Positions 26,470 to 34,365 of a DNA stretch of 61,740 bases are shown piece by piece. The notes beneath the pieces are model-generated. The model was not told the origin of the DNA and ran no database searches. It saw only the letters and a program-made list of their open reading frames with translations. The position numbers and the translations under genes are program-made. The number at the start of each line of letters is the position of its first letter. The first letter of the stretch is position 1. Origin of the DNA: Candidatus Heimdallarchaeota archaeon (GTDB lineage: Archaea > Asgardarchaeota > Heimdallarchaeia > Heimdallarchaeales > Kariarchaeaceae); assembly GCA_015523565.1 (NCBI GenBank), contig WAKA01000202.1, positions 1 through 61,740 on the forward strand, read 5' to 3'.

Positions 26470-29217
26470 ATGACAGAAGCACGATTGAAATTTAGAACTG
26501 CTGATGCAGACGAACAGGGTCTTATCTTTAGAAGATTGTTTACCAAGAAAGGAATTCATCCTTATGATTTAGTTGAATGGGAAAAAAGAGATGCTGTCAT
26601 TTCCAATGAAAAGGGAGAGGTGGTATTCAAGCAAACAAATGTTGAATTCCCCTCCTTTTGGTCATTGAACGCCAGCCAAATAGTTGCCAGCAAATATTTT
26701 CATGGAAAATATGATTCTCCAGAAAGGGAATCCAGCCTCAAACAATTGATTGATAGGGTTGTCAACACCATTACCGAATGGGGAAAGAAAGATGGGTATT
26801 TTGCAGACGATACCAATGCAGAAAATTTTGCAATGGAACTTACCCATATCCTCCTTCACCAATATGCCAGCTTTAACTCTCCTGTTTGGTTTAATCTTGG
26901 AACAACATCCAAACCTCAAGCCTCTGCCTGCTTCATCAACAGTGTAGAAGACACAATGGAGTCCATCCTTGAATTGGTTAAGACAGAGGGAATGTTATTC
27001 AAATATGGTTCGGGTGCCGGTGTTAACCTTTCTGTCCTTCGTTCTAAGAAGGAGCAATTAAGCACTGGTGGTTATGCATCTGGTCCTGTTTCCTTTATGA
27101 AAGGCTACGATGCATTTGCTGGTACAATTAAATCTGGTGGAAAAACACGAAGGGCTGCAAAAATGGTCTTGCTTGATGCGGAACATCCAGACATTGTTGA
27201 TTTTATTGTTGCCAAAGCGAATGAGGAGAAAAAAGCATGGGCTTTGATTGACGCTGGATATGATGGATCTTTCACTGGTGAGGCCTACAGTTCTGTTGCG
27301 TTCCAGAATGCCAATCATTCTGTCCGAGTGTCTGATGAATTCATGAGGGCTGCAATTAATAATGAAAAATGGTATACTCGATATGTAACAACTGGTGAAA
27401 TTGCAGATGAATACAATGCACGCGAATTGCTGGACATGATTAGCGAAGCAACTTACATTTGTGGAGACCCAGGGCTTCAATACAAAGATACAATCAACAG
27501 ATGGCACACCTGCAAAAACAGTGGCCCTATCAATGCCAGCAATCCCTGCAGCGAATACCTCTTCCTTGACGATACTGCCTGCAATCTTGCTTCAATCAAT
27601 CTGCTGAAATACAGGAACCCTGACGGATCATTTGACTTGGAAAAGTACATCCATACCATCAATATTGTATTTACCGCTCAGGAAATAATCGTTGGAAATG
27701 CCAGCTATCCAACTCCCAAAATTGAGAAAAACAGCCACATCTACAGAACCATTGGTCTTGGTTATACCAATCTAGGTGCACTTCTTATGTCACTTGGTCT
27801 CCCATATGACAGCGATGAAGGAAGGAACTATGCCGCTGCATTGACATCTGTCCTCACTGGGCAAGCATATCTGCAAAGTGCTGTTATCGCCTCTGTCATG
27901 GGTCCATTTGACGGATACAAACAAAATAAAGACCCAATGCTTGAAGTTATTGGAATGCATAGGGACGCATCAAAACAATTGTCTTCTAAAGGTGTAGACC
28001 CAATGCTTTACTATTATGCTTCTACTGTCTGGGATGAAACTCTAGATGCAGGGATACACTATGGATACAGAAATGCACAAGCCACTGTGTTGGCGCCAAC
28101 GGGGACTATCTCTTTTATGATGGATGCAGATACAACAGGAATTGAACCTGATATTGCTCTTGTAAAATACAAGAAAATGGTTGATGGCGGATACATGACC
28201 ATAATCAACCAAACTGTCCCTCTCGCCCTGAAGAAATTGGGCTACAAGAAAGATCAAGCACAAAAAATCATGGATTATGTCCTTGAAAAGGGAACTATTG
28301 AAGGAGCACCATATGTCAAGAATGACCACCTCCCTGTCTTTGATTGTGCATTCAAAAGCCCCAATGGAACCAGAACCATTCATTATATGGGTCATGTCAG
28401 AATGATGGGGGCTGTTCAACCCTTCATCTCTGGTGCCATCTCAAAAACCGTGAACATGCCTGAACACACTACTGTTGAAGAGATATCTAAAACCTATATT
28501 GAGGCATGGAAACTTGGTGTAAAAGCCATCGCCATTTACAGGGACAATTCAAAACGGCTTCAACCCCTTAATACAAAGAAAGAAGAAAAGAAAACAGAAA
28601 ACAAGAACAAAATTGAATTGGAGCATGAAAACCTTGATGACCTTTCCCAGCTTAAACTTCCTACACCTACTCCAATAAGAAGAAGATTGCCTGAAACAAG
28701 AAATTCCAAGGTTCATAAATTCGATATTGAGGGTCATGAGGGATATATTATTGCAGGTCTTTATGATGACGGCACTGTTGGTGAAGTATTCATTAAAATG
28801 AGTAAACAGGGCTCGACATTGGGTGGTGTAATGGACAGTCTTGCTGTTCTGATTTCTCTTTCCCTTCAATATGGTGTGCCGCTTTCTGTCTTGGTCAATA
28901 AATTTATCCACACCAAATTTGAACCCTCTGGATATACTGCCAATAAGGACATACCCACCACTTCCAGCATAGTGGATTATATTTTCCGATGGCTTGCTTT
29001 GGAATTCCTGCCTGAAGAGGAAAGACCGTTGTCTCTGCAAAAATCTTATTCAAATGGAACCTCATTGCCTCCTAAGGAGGATGCCATTGACCCCACCACT
29101 TTCGATAAGCGAAATGTCGAAGATGAATCAATTTGTATCTATTGTGGTGCAATCGCCATTAGGGCAGGATCCTGCTATGCTTGCCCTGAATGTGGAAACA
29201 CCTCTGGATGCAGTTAG
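26470..29217 (+). CDS. nrdJ: Adenosylcobalamin-dependent (class II) ribonucleoside-diphosphate reductase
   Basis: A 915-residue ribonucleotide reductase that makes deoxyribonucleotides. The catalytic N-x-C-x-E triad is N358, C360 and E362 in ASNPCSEYLFLDDTACNLAS. The LAPTGTISFMMDADTTGIEP segment is the conserved loop of the class II enzymes. A C-terminal region with CIYCGAIAIRAGSCYACPECG and the terminal GCS supplies the zinc ribbon and redox cysteines. The ATG at 26470 follows an AGGTGG site; the frame is open from a GTG at 26461. It is followed after nine bases by a small gene and then a SAMHD1-like gene. Confidence 0.96.
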   Translation: MTEARLKFRTADADEQGLIFRRLFTKKGIHPYDLVEWEKRDAVISNEKGEVVFKQTNVEFPSFWSLNASQIVASKYFHGKYDSPERESSLKQLIDRVVNTITEWGKKDGYFADDTNAENFAMELTHILLHQYASFNSPVWFNLGTTSKPQASACFINSVEDTMESILELVKTEGMLFKYGSGAGVNLSVLRSKKEQLSTGGYASGPVSFMKGYDAFAGTIKSGGKTRRAAKMVLLDAEHPDIVDFIVAKANEEKKAWALIDAGYDGSFTGEAYSSVAFQNANHSVRVSDEFMRAAINNEKWYTRYVTTGEIADEYNARELLDMISEATYICGDPGLQYKDTINRWHTCKNSGPINASNPCSEYLFLDDTACNLASINLLKYRNPDGSFDLEKYIHTINIVFTAQEIIVGNASYPTPKIEKNSHIYRTIGLGYTNLGALLMSLGLPYDSDEGRNYAAALTSVLTGQAYLQSAVIASVMGPFDGYKQNKDPMLEVIGMHRDASKQLSSKGVDPMLYYYASTVWDETLDAGIHYGYRNAQATVLAPTGTISFMMDADTTGIEPDIALVKYKKMVDGGYMTIINQTVPLALKKLGYKKDQAQKIMDYVLEKGTIEGAPYVKNDHLPVFDCAFKSPNGTRTIHYMGHVRMMGAVQPFISGAISKTVNMPEHTTVEEISKTYIEAWKLGVKAIAIYRDNSKRLQPLNTKKEEKKTENKNKIELEHENLDDLSQLKLPTPTPIRRRLPETRNSKVHKFDIEGHEGYIIAGLYDDGTVGEVFIKMSKQGSTLGGVMDSLAVLISLSLQYGVPLSVLVNKFIHTKFEPSGYTANKDIPTTSSIVDYIFRWLALEFLPEEERPLSLQKSYSNGTSLPPKEDAIDPTTFDKRNVEDESICIYCGAIAIRAGSCYACPECGNTSGCS

Positions 29218-29226
29218 GGTGAAATA

Positions 29227-29523
29227 ATGACTACAGATACATTTCAACAAACCATCCATATTGACAGGATGAAATATGTCCTAAATGCATTGAGGGAATG
29301 TGCGGTACCTAACGGGGATCTTCTCTCAATAGAAATAAAGGAACTTACCAACTATATTAAACAGGACATTGGGCTTTCTTTAGTTATCAGGGAAAATATA
29401 TTGACAAACATTGTTCCGATATTGGAATCATTGGAAATTTTCACTGTCAACAATGGGTATGTCTCCGCAAAAAAACAACTGTTTAATCTTGAATTGGAAG
29501 CTTGGGGACTAACTAATTCTTAA
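29227..29523 (+). CDS. Small protein between nrdJ and SAMHD1-like gene (winged-helix-like)
   Basis: The 98-residue protein starts nine bases after nrdJ. I recognise no named family. Its predicted pattern is helix-rich and ends with a strand-turn-strand (FTVNNGYVSAKKQLFNLELE), which would fit a winged helix. It resembles the 94-residue protein at 59957: both have an AL(R/K)E helix, then ...NI...I....L..xI....GY......L...xLE toward the C-terminus. Both precede a SAMHD1-like gene. A regulatory or partner role for the HD protein is inference. Confidence 0.6.
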   Translation: MTTDTFQQTIHIDRMKYVLNALRECAVPNGDLLSIEIKELTNYIKQDIGLSLVIRENILTNIVPILESLEIFTVNNGYVSAKKQLFNLELEAWGLTNS

Positions 29524-29555
29524 ATTCCAACGCGATTGGCTCCTCGGCAAACCTG

Positions 29556-29569
29556 TTAATATTTAAATC
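29556..29569 (+). promoter_or_regulatory. TATA-like box for the first SAMHD1-like gene
   Basis: TTAATATTTAAATC lies about 30 bases before the ATG at 29596. The HD gene can therefore be transcribed apart from nrdJ. Confidence 0.5.
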
Positions 29570-29595
29570 AACAAAATCGGATTTGATTCGAAAAA

Positions 29596-31581
29596 ATGGA
29601 TGTGATTTCAGAAAAGAAAAAGCAAATCAAAGACAAACTATATGGATATCTTGAATTTTCTCCATTGGAAATCAAAATCATTGACCATCCTTTGTTCCAA
29701 AGGTTAAAACATATTCGTCAACTTGGATTTGCTTTCAATGCATACCCCAGCGCTGATCACAAACGATTTGAACATTCAATAGGTGTGGTATATGTTGCAA
29801 CAGAAATAATTGAGACAATCCTCAGCCAAGGGGATGAATCTTTACAAAATTGGCTTACCGCCCTCCATAAAGTTCTCACCAATTACAATGCTGAGGTGGG
29901 CTTTTCCCAACTCCCTGAAATACTGGTGAAAATTGTTCGTATAGCCGCTTTATTGCATGACGTTGGTCATCTCCCTTTTAGCCATACCTTTGAAATCGCT
30001 TTAGAGCCAATACTTTATTCAGAACAGATAACTGAGTTAAAGCTATACTTGGAAAAGAGGGGTATCTCTCTTGAAATATTTGAAAATCCTGCTTCCAATA
30101 TCCAGATACATGAAACACTTGGTCATAATATCATTATGACTCAACTCAAACCAATCCTTGATCAACTTGGATCGTGGGTTGCTCCCCTTATTTGTGATAT
30201 ATTTGAGATTGACCCTGACAAGCTTGGCAAAAATGACGGGGTTCTGCTTCCTCTTCAACGTATTGTCAATGGCCCTTTAGACGCAGATCGACTTGACTAT
30301 GTGCTAAGAGATCACTACAGCAGTGGCATCCGATTGGGAACATTTGATAGGGAACGTCTTGTACGCAATCTCCTATTAATTCAGAAAAGTCAGGCTCATT
30401 TTGATCTTGGTCTAAAAATGAAGGCCATTAGTGCTGTTAACTCATTTATTCTTCTTAGGTCCATGATGTACCGCTACTTGTATCAACACCACTTGGTGTC
30501 GATGTACGACAATGTCTTTGCAATAATGATAGAGCTATTTTTCATGGACTCATGGCTCAAAGGTGATATTGCCGATTTGGCTGCATTTTTCCTAAGGCTT
30601 GAATATGGTGAATTGGAATCATACTTGGGATCTGCACCCAAATACATGAATTTATTAAGAAACGCTGAGCTCACTCCCCAATGGTTGATCAATAACCCAG
30701 TTATCCCTTTTGATGATATTTCTCTTATGTCTACCCTAAGAATGTATGTTGCAGATATCTATAACGATTTGCCTTCTTGGAAAAAAAGAATGTCAGAACA
30801 TTTTGGAAAGGAATTTCCCAATGGGTTTAAAAATTTCTATGCGATTGTCCAAAATCCATTGATATTATTTGAGGCATTCAACAATAGAGGCAAGATCCCT
30901 GTTGCTCTTTGGAATAATTACAAGGATTATACTGAAATTGTTATTTCTCCTATTATTCAAGAATTAAAAAACTACTTGTCTTCCTCCTCAAAAAACACAA
31001 TCTTCCAGATTGTGGATTCAATTGTCACATCTGAAATTGAGACCAAAACAACAAAAAGCCTGAAAGAAAAGCTTACAAAATATTTTGAAGACACTCATTT
31101 CCTTAAAAAAATAAAAAAACACATTGCTGAAGAAATAATCATCCATTATGGCTTTAAATATGATAAGTCATCATTTTATTCTCCAACTGCCCTCCCTGGG
31201 AAATTTGACATTCTTCAAGATTTAGTCAAGGCAATCAAAAATGAAAACATTCCTGTTCCTGATAATATTGTCATTTCTGCCAAATTCCCTCGAACCTATG
31301 ACGAAAACATTTTCTTTGTTGATATTTTTTCTAAAAAAGACGAAGTCCAGCTTGAGGATATATCTCCATTTATCAGTCCACTTAAATATCGTGTTCAAGA
31401 TCAGCCATTCTTTTATGTTTATATCCAAAGTGAAGAACTTACCCGTGACCAGCTTAAACAAAAAATGCCACAATATCGTGATGCCATGCGCTTGGCAATT
31501 AAAAATTGGCTAAAAAGAGAGACTAGACCTGGAAGCAAAATTACAAATCTTGAATATCTTTTCATTCCTAAGAATCCCTGA
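29596..31581 (+). CDS. SAMHD1-like HD-domain phosphohydrolase
   Basis: A 661-residue HD-domain protein. The conserved metal ligands are H60 (KRFEHSIGV), H121-D122 (ALLHDVGHLPFSH) and D231 (GPLDADRLDYVLRDH). HPLFQRLKHIRQLG, at residues 31-44, is typical of the SAMHD1/dNTP triphosphohydrolase group. About 350 further residues follow with no recognised domain. Family members hydrolyse dNTPs, so a gene directly after ribonucleotide reductase fits control of dNTP pools; the substrate is not proven. Its 3' end overlaps the convergent p27-like gene by 14 bases. Confidence 0.85.
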   Translation: MDVISEKKKQIKDKLYGYLEFSPLEIKIIDHPLFQRLKHIRQLGFAFNAYPSADHKRFEHSIGVVYVATEIIETILSQGDESLQNWLTALHKVLTNYNAEVGFSQLPEILVKIVRIAALLHDVGHLPFSHTFEIALEPILYSEQITELKLYLEKRGISLEIFENPASNIQIHETLGHNIIMTQLKPILDQLGSWVAPLICDIFEIDPDKLGKNDGVLLPLQRIVNGPLDADRLDYVLRDHYSSGIRLGTFDRERLVRNLLLIQKSQAHFDLGLKMKAISAVNSFILLRSMMYRYLYQHHLVSMYDNVFAIMIELFFMDSWLKGDIADLAAFFLRLEYGELESYLGSAPKYMNLLRNAELTPQWLINNPVIPFDDISLMSTLRMYVADIYNDLPSWKKRMSEHFGKEFPNGFKNFYAIVQNPLILFEAFNNRGKIPVALWNNYKDYTEIVISPIIQELKNYLSSSSKNTIFQIVDSIVTSEIETKTTKSLKEKLTKYFEDTHFLKKIKKHIAEEIIIHYGFKYDKSSFYSPTALPGKFDILQDLVKAIKNENIPVPDNIVISAKFPRTYDENIFFVDIFSKKDEVQLEDISPFISPLKYRVQDQPFFYVYIQSEELTRDQLKQKMPQYRDAMRLAIKNWLKRETRPGSKITNLEYLFIPKNP

Positions 31582-31924
31582 TGTTCTCCAATTTTTTTAT
31601 GGTTTCTGCCAATTCAACCATCTTTTCAGGATCAGTCTCTTCTTCCAATTGCTTTGCAAGCTGATCAATTTTAGCTTGTATTGGGGATGCTGTTTTTCTC
31701 TTTGTCGGCTTCTTGTTGTCCGCTCTTACTTTTTCATCATTGTCCTTCTTTTTCAAGTCTTCCTCTTTTACCAATTTTACATCGCAAGTTGCACAATAAA
31801 GTGTTTTATCCCTTAAAATATATATTGGCATCTTACATTGGGGACAATGCTCCATTCCCAATGTTGCTCCTTCCAATAGCAATTTCGCCCCTCTTTGCAA
31901 TGACTCTTCATCGTCCCGTTTCAT
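31568..31924 (-). CDS. Sjogren-autoantigen p27 (SSSCA1)-family zinc protein
   Basis: A 118-residue protein with the conserved N-terminal segment GAKLLLEGATLGMEHCPQCKMPIYI followed by LYCATCD, forming a C-x2-C ... C-x2-C zinc ribbon. This is the pattern of the Sjogren's syndrome/scleroderma autoantigen 1 family, found in archaea and eukaryotes. The second half is a charged coiled coil (KIDQLAKQLEEETDPEKMVELAETIKKLE). Its function in archaea is unknown. The start at 31924 (MKRDDEES) is preferred to an ATG six codons upstream. Confidence 0.82.
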   Translation of the reverse strand: MKRDDEESLQRGAKLLLEGATLGMEHCPQCKMPIYILRDKTLYCATCDVKLVKEEDLKKKDNDEKVRADNKKPTKRKTASPIQAKIDQLAKQLEEETDPEKMVELAETIKKLENIRDS

Positions 31925-31997
31925 ACATTTACCTTTAAGCACATTACCCTTTATCTTTGATTCGATTTTGTACTTCTTTGATTAAATGTCAGGTATC

Positions 31998-32010
31998 TTT
32001 TAATATAAAT
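31998..32010 (+). promoter_or_regulatory. TATA-like box for the tRNA thiolase gene
   Basis: TTTTAATATAAAT lies about 27 bases before the GTG at 32033, which supports a leaderless mRNA beginning at that GTG. Confidence 0.55.
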
Positions 32011-32032
32011 TCATGAAAATCAAACATGAATT

Positions 32033-33007
32033 GTGAAAATTCCCTCTTGTAGCCAATGCAATAGACCTGCCGCATGGGTAAGACCATGGGACAAAGAAAG
32101 GCTTTGCGTTATGCATTTCAATTCTGCATTTCTGAAACGAATGCAAAAAACAATTAACAAATACAGATTATTGGAAAGAAACGATATCATTGCTGTTGGC
32201 ATATCTGGTGGAAAAGATTCTGTCGTCCTTCTTGATGCATTGATGAAGCTCCAAAAACGCCATGAAACTAAAGTTATCGCAATCACCATAGACGAAGGAA
32301 TTAAAGGCTACCGAGAAGACGGATTAAAATATGCAAAAATGGCTGCAGAACGCGCAGGTGTTGAACATGTCATTTATTCATTTGAGGATAGATTTGGATC
32401 AACTCTGGACAATACGCTTACAATGTTGGAACAAAATGAAAAACGGTTAGGTGCATGCTCATATTGTGGTATTTTTCGTAGAAAACTATTGAATGAAGCC
32501 GCTAGGTCTGTTAACGCTACAAAATTGGCAACTGGTCATAATGCAGATGACGAAGCACAAACTGTGTTGATGAATCTCTTCAGAGGTGACATCCTTAAAA
32601 CACTTCGAAGCGATCCTGTGCCCAAATTCAAGCATCCCATGTTTGTTCCACGAATCAAACCATTCCGCTGGACAACAGAGCAGGAAATAGTCCTTTATGC
32701 CCATTTCAACAATCTCCCTTATCAAGAAATGCCATGTCCCAATGCCGTGGAAGCTCATAGGGGAACTATCCGTGATATATTGACACAGTACAAGGAAAGC
32801 ACTCCTGACGCCTTATTCTCTATTCTGACATCTGCTGACAAACTGTTTGATCTCGCCAATGCTGTTGCCGACAATGAAATCAGCAATCGTATCATCCCAA
32901 TGAACCCAAAAACATGTGTCAGTTGTGGAGACCCATCAGCAAAAGAAAGATGCAAGGCGTGCCTAATTGAAGAAAAAATAAGAAGCATGAAGCAAATCCC
33001 CCTATAA
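32033..33007 (+). CDS. tRNA 2-thiolation protein (NcsA/CTU1/TtuA family)
   Basis: A PP-loop ATP pyrophosphatase of 324 residues that adenylates a tRNA uridine for sulfur transfer. The N-terminal zinc motif CSQCNRPA...LCVMH, the PP-loop SGGKDS (about residues 58-63), the GACSYCGIFRR cysteines, the GHNADDEAQT segment and the C-terminal CVSCGDPSAKERCKACL zinc motif are all present. Two family roles are possible: U34 wobble thiolation (NcsA/CTU1) or T54 thiolation (TtuA). The start is GTG. Confidence 0.9.
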   Translation: MKIPSCSQCNRPAAWVRPWDKERLCVMHFNSAFLKRMQKTINKYRLLERNDIIAVGISGGKDSVVLLDALMKLQKRHETKVIAITIDEGIKGYREDGLKYAKMAAERAGVEHVIYSFEDRFGSTLDNTLTMLEQNEKRLGACSYCGIFRRKLLNEAARSVNATKLATGHNADDEAQTVLMNLFRGDILKTLRSDPVPKFKHPMFVPRIKPFRWTTEQEIVLYAHFNNLPYQEMPCPNAVEAHRGTIRDILTQYKESTPDALFSILTSADKLFDLANAVADNEISNRIIPMNPKTCVSCGDPSAKERCKACLIEEKIRSMKQIPL

Positions 33008-33109
33008 TTTACACTACCTGCTTTTCCTCTTACACACAATTCCTTCACTATTTTGAATATGCTCAGTGAATTTAACGCGAAGATAATATATTAGATAGTC
33101 GCGGGTAGG

Positions 33110-33120
33110 GTATATAATAT
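33110..33120 (+). promoter_or_regulatory. TATA box for rpl37e
   Basis: GTATATAATAT centred about 24 bases before the ATG at 33137. This is a strong archaeal promoter match, fitting a leaderless or nearly leaderless mRNA. Confidence 0.65.
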
Positions 33121-33136
33121 TCCACGGTGAAATTTT

Positions 33137-33319
33137 ATGACAAAAGGAACTCCTTCATTCGGTAAACACAACAAAAGAGGATCTCATATTGTTTGCAGAA
33201 GATGCGGCAATCATAGCTTCAATAGAAGCAAAAGACACTGTGTTAGTTGCGGTTTCGGAAAAACTGCAAAAAGAAGAGTATACAAGTGGAGAAAGGTTAA
33301 GAACCCTAAAGACCGATAA
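33137..33319 (+). CDS. rpl37e: 50S ribosomal protein L37e
   Basis: A 60-residue zinc-binding ribosomal protein found only in archaea and eukaryotes. It begins [15 protein letters not shown], has the zinc motif C-x2-C-x14-C-x2-C (CRRCG ... CVSCG), and ends in a basic tail. It is not next to an LSM gene, the common archaeal neighbour. Downstream genes on the same strand (unknown protein, hef) begin after 14 and then 27 bases, so they may be co-transcribed. Confidence 0.95.
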   Translation: MTKGTPSFGKHNKRGSHIVCRRCGNHSFNRSKRHCVSCGFGKTAKRRVYKWRKVKNPKDR

Positions 33320-33333
33320 ATTACGAAGCACAA

Positions 33334-34338
33334 ATGGTAATACGTGATACTTTTTCAATAACCCTTTCGAAAATCCTCAATAGGTTTATTCCAATTTCCC
33401 GTTCTAAAATATTGGTTGAAACTGGTCATTGGCTTCGTATTTCCCTTGCATTACAACTTCCCAGACAATCTAACATTGGTCATCCATCTGGAGAAACCTC
33501 CTGGGATTTCTTGGGAATTGTAAATGCAACTTTCTCTGATTTGGGAATTGATTATGACCTTTTTATTGGTGAAATGCGATTTACCCGTGGTCATAAGACT
33601 GCTGCAAATGCAAAATATGACATAGATTGGAACAAAGTGCATCTCCTTAAATCAGGGAAGGAACTAATTGATTTGATTGAGAATCTCCCTGTTCAAACTT
33701 CAATTGTAGCTTTACCAAATGGAACATATTCCATTGTTTCAGATAAGGGGACAGACTACACAATATCAAAAGATAACCTTAAAGAGAATGTAGATATGCT
33801 TTTGGCTATTCCCCTTGGTCCTGTCATTCTCAAGATAAATTCGATCTCAATCCCTGAAAAACAAACATTGCCTTGGAATACTTTGAATTACCTTGGTTGG
33901 ACTTTTGAAAGAGGTGAAGAACCAACAGAAATTGAAGGTCTCAATAGGTTTTCAACAGTATCTGGTTGGAAAGCATATGCAAGATGGATGCAAGCATACT
34001 TGTTTGATAATCAAAAAAATATACATCCATTTATTCAAAAAATACCCCATTTGCTTCTTGATCGAAAACAAGCATCGCTAGAGCATTGGAAACATTTGGC
34101 AGATACATTGGAAATTGAAACAAGCGCAAAAATTGCATCAATGTTTCACGAAATCGCTCAGGATTCCATTCCTCTCATTTCTGAACTTATTTCTGCTTAT
34201 GAGGAGGGGGCTTCATACCAGTCCATCCGAAAACATGTTGCTGATTGCTATTTCAATGACCAACGTACCCTGCAGGTCTTTAATTTGGCACGAAAACATT
34301 ACAACGATATCAAGCATAGAAAAAAACCTTGGACTTAA
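33334..34338 (+). CDS. Hypothetical protein between rpl37e and hef
   Basis: A 334-residue protein with no signal peptide or clear membrane segment. I recognise no family. The first half looks alpha/beta (WDFLGIVNATFSDLGIDYDLF, SIVALPNGTYSIVSDKGTDYTI) and the second half is helical (ISELISAYEEGASYQSIRKHVADCYFNDQRTLQVF). It starts 14 bases after rpl37e and ends 27 bases before hef, so it is likely part of that transcription unit. A link to repair or translation is only suggested by position. Confidence 0.65.
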   Translation: MVIRDTFSITLSKILNRFIPISRSKILVETGHWLRISLALQLPRQSNIGHPSGETSWDFLGIVNATFSDLGIDYDLFIGEMRFTRGHKTAANAKYDIDWNKVHLLKSGKELIDLIENLPVQTSIVALPNGTYSIVSDKGTDYTISKDNLKENVDMLLAIPLGPVILKINSISIPEKQTLPWNTLNYLGWTFERGEEPTEIEGLNRFSTVSGWKAYARWMQAYLFDNQKNIHPFIQKIPHLLLDRKQASLEHWKHLADTLEIETSAKIASMFHEIAQDSIPLISELISAYEEGASYQSIRKHVADCYFNDQRTLQVFNLARKHYNDIKHRKKPWT

Positions 34339-34365
34339 CCTAATCGGAATTTTTTAAGGTAATGG

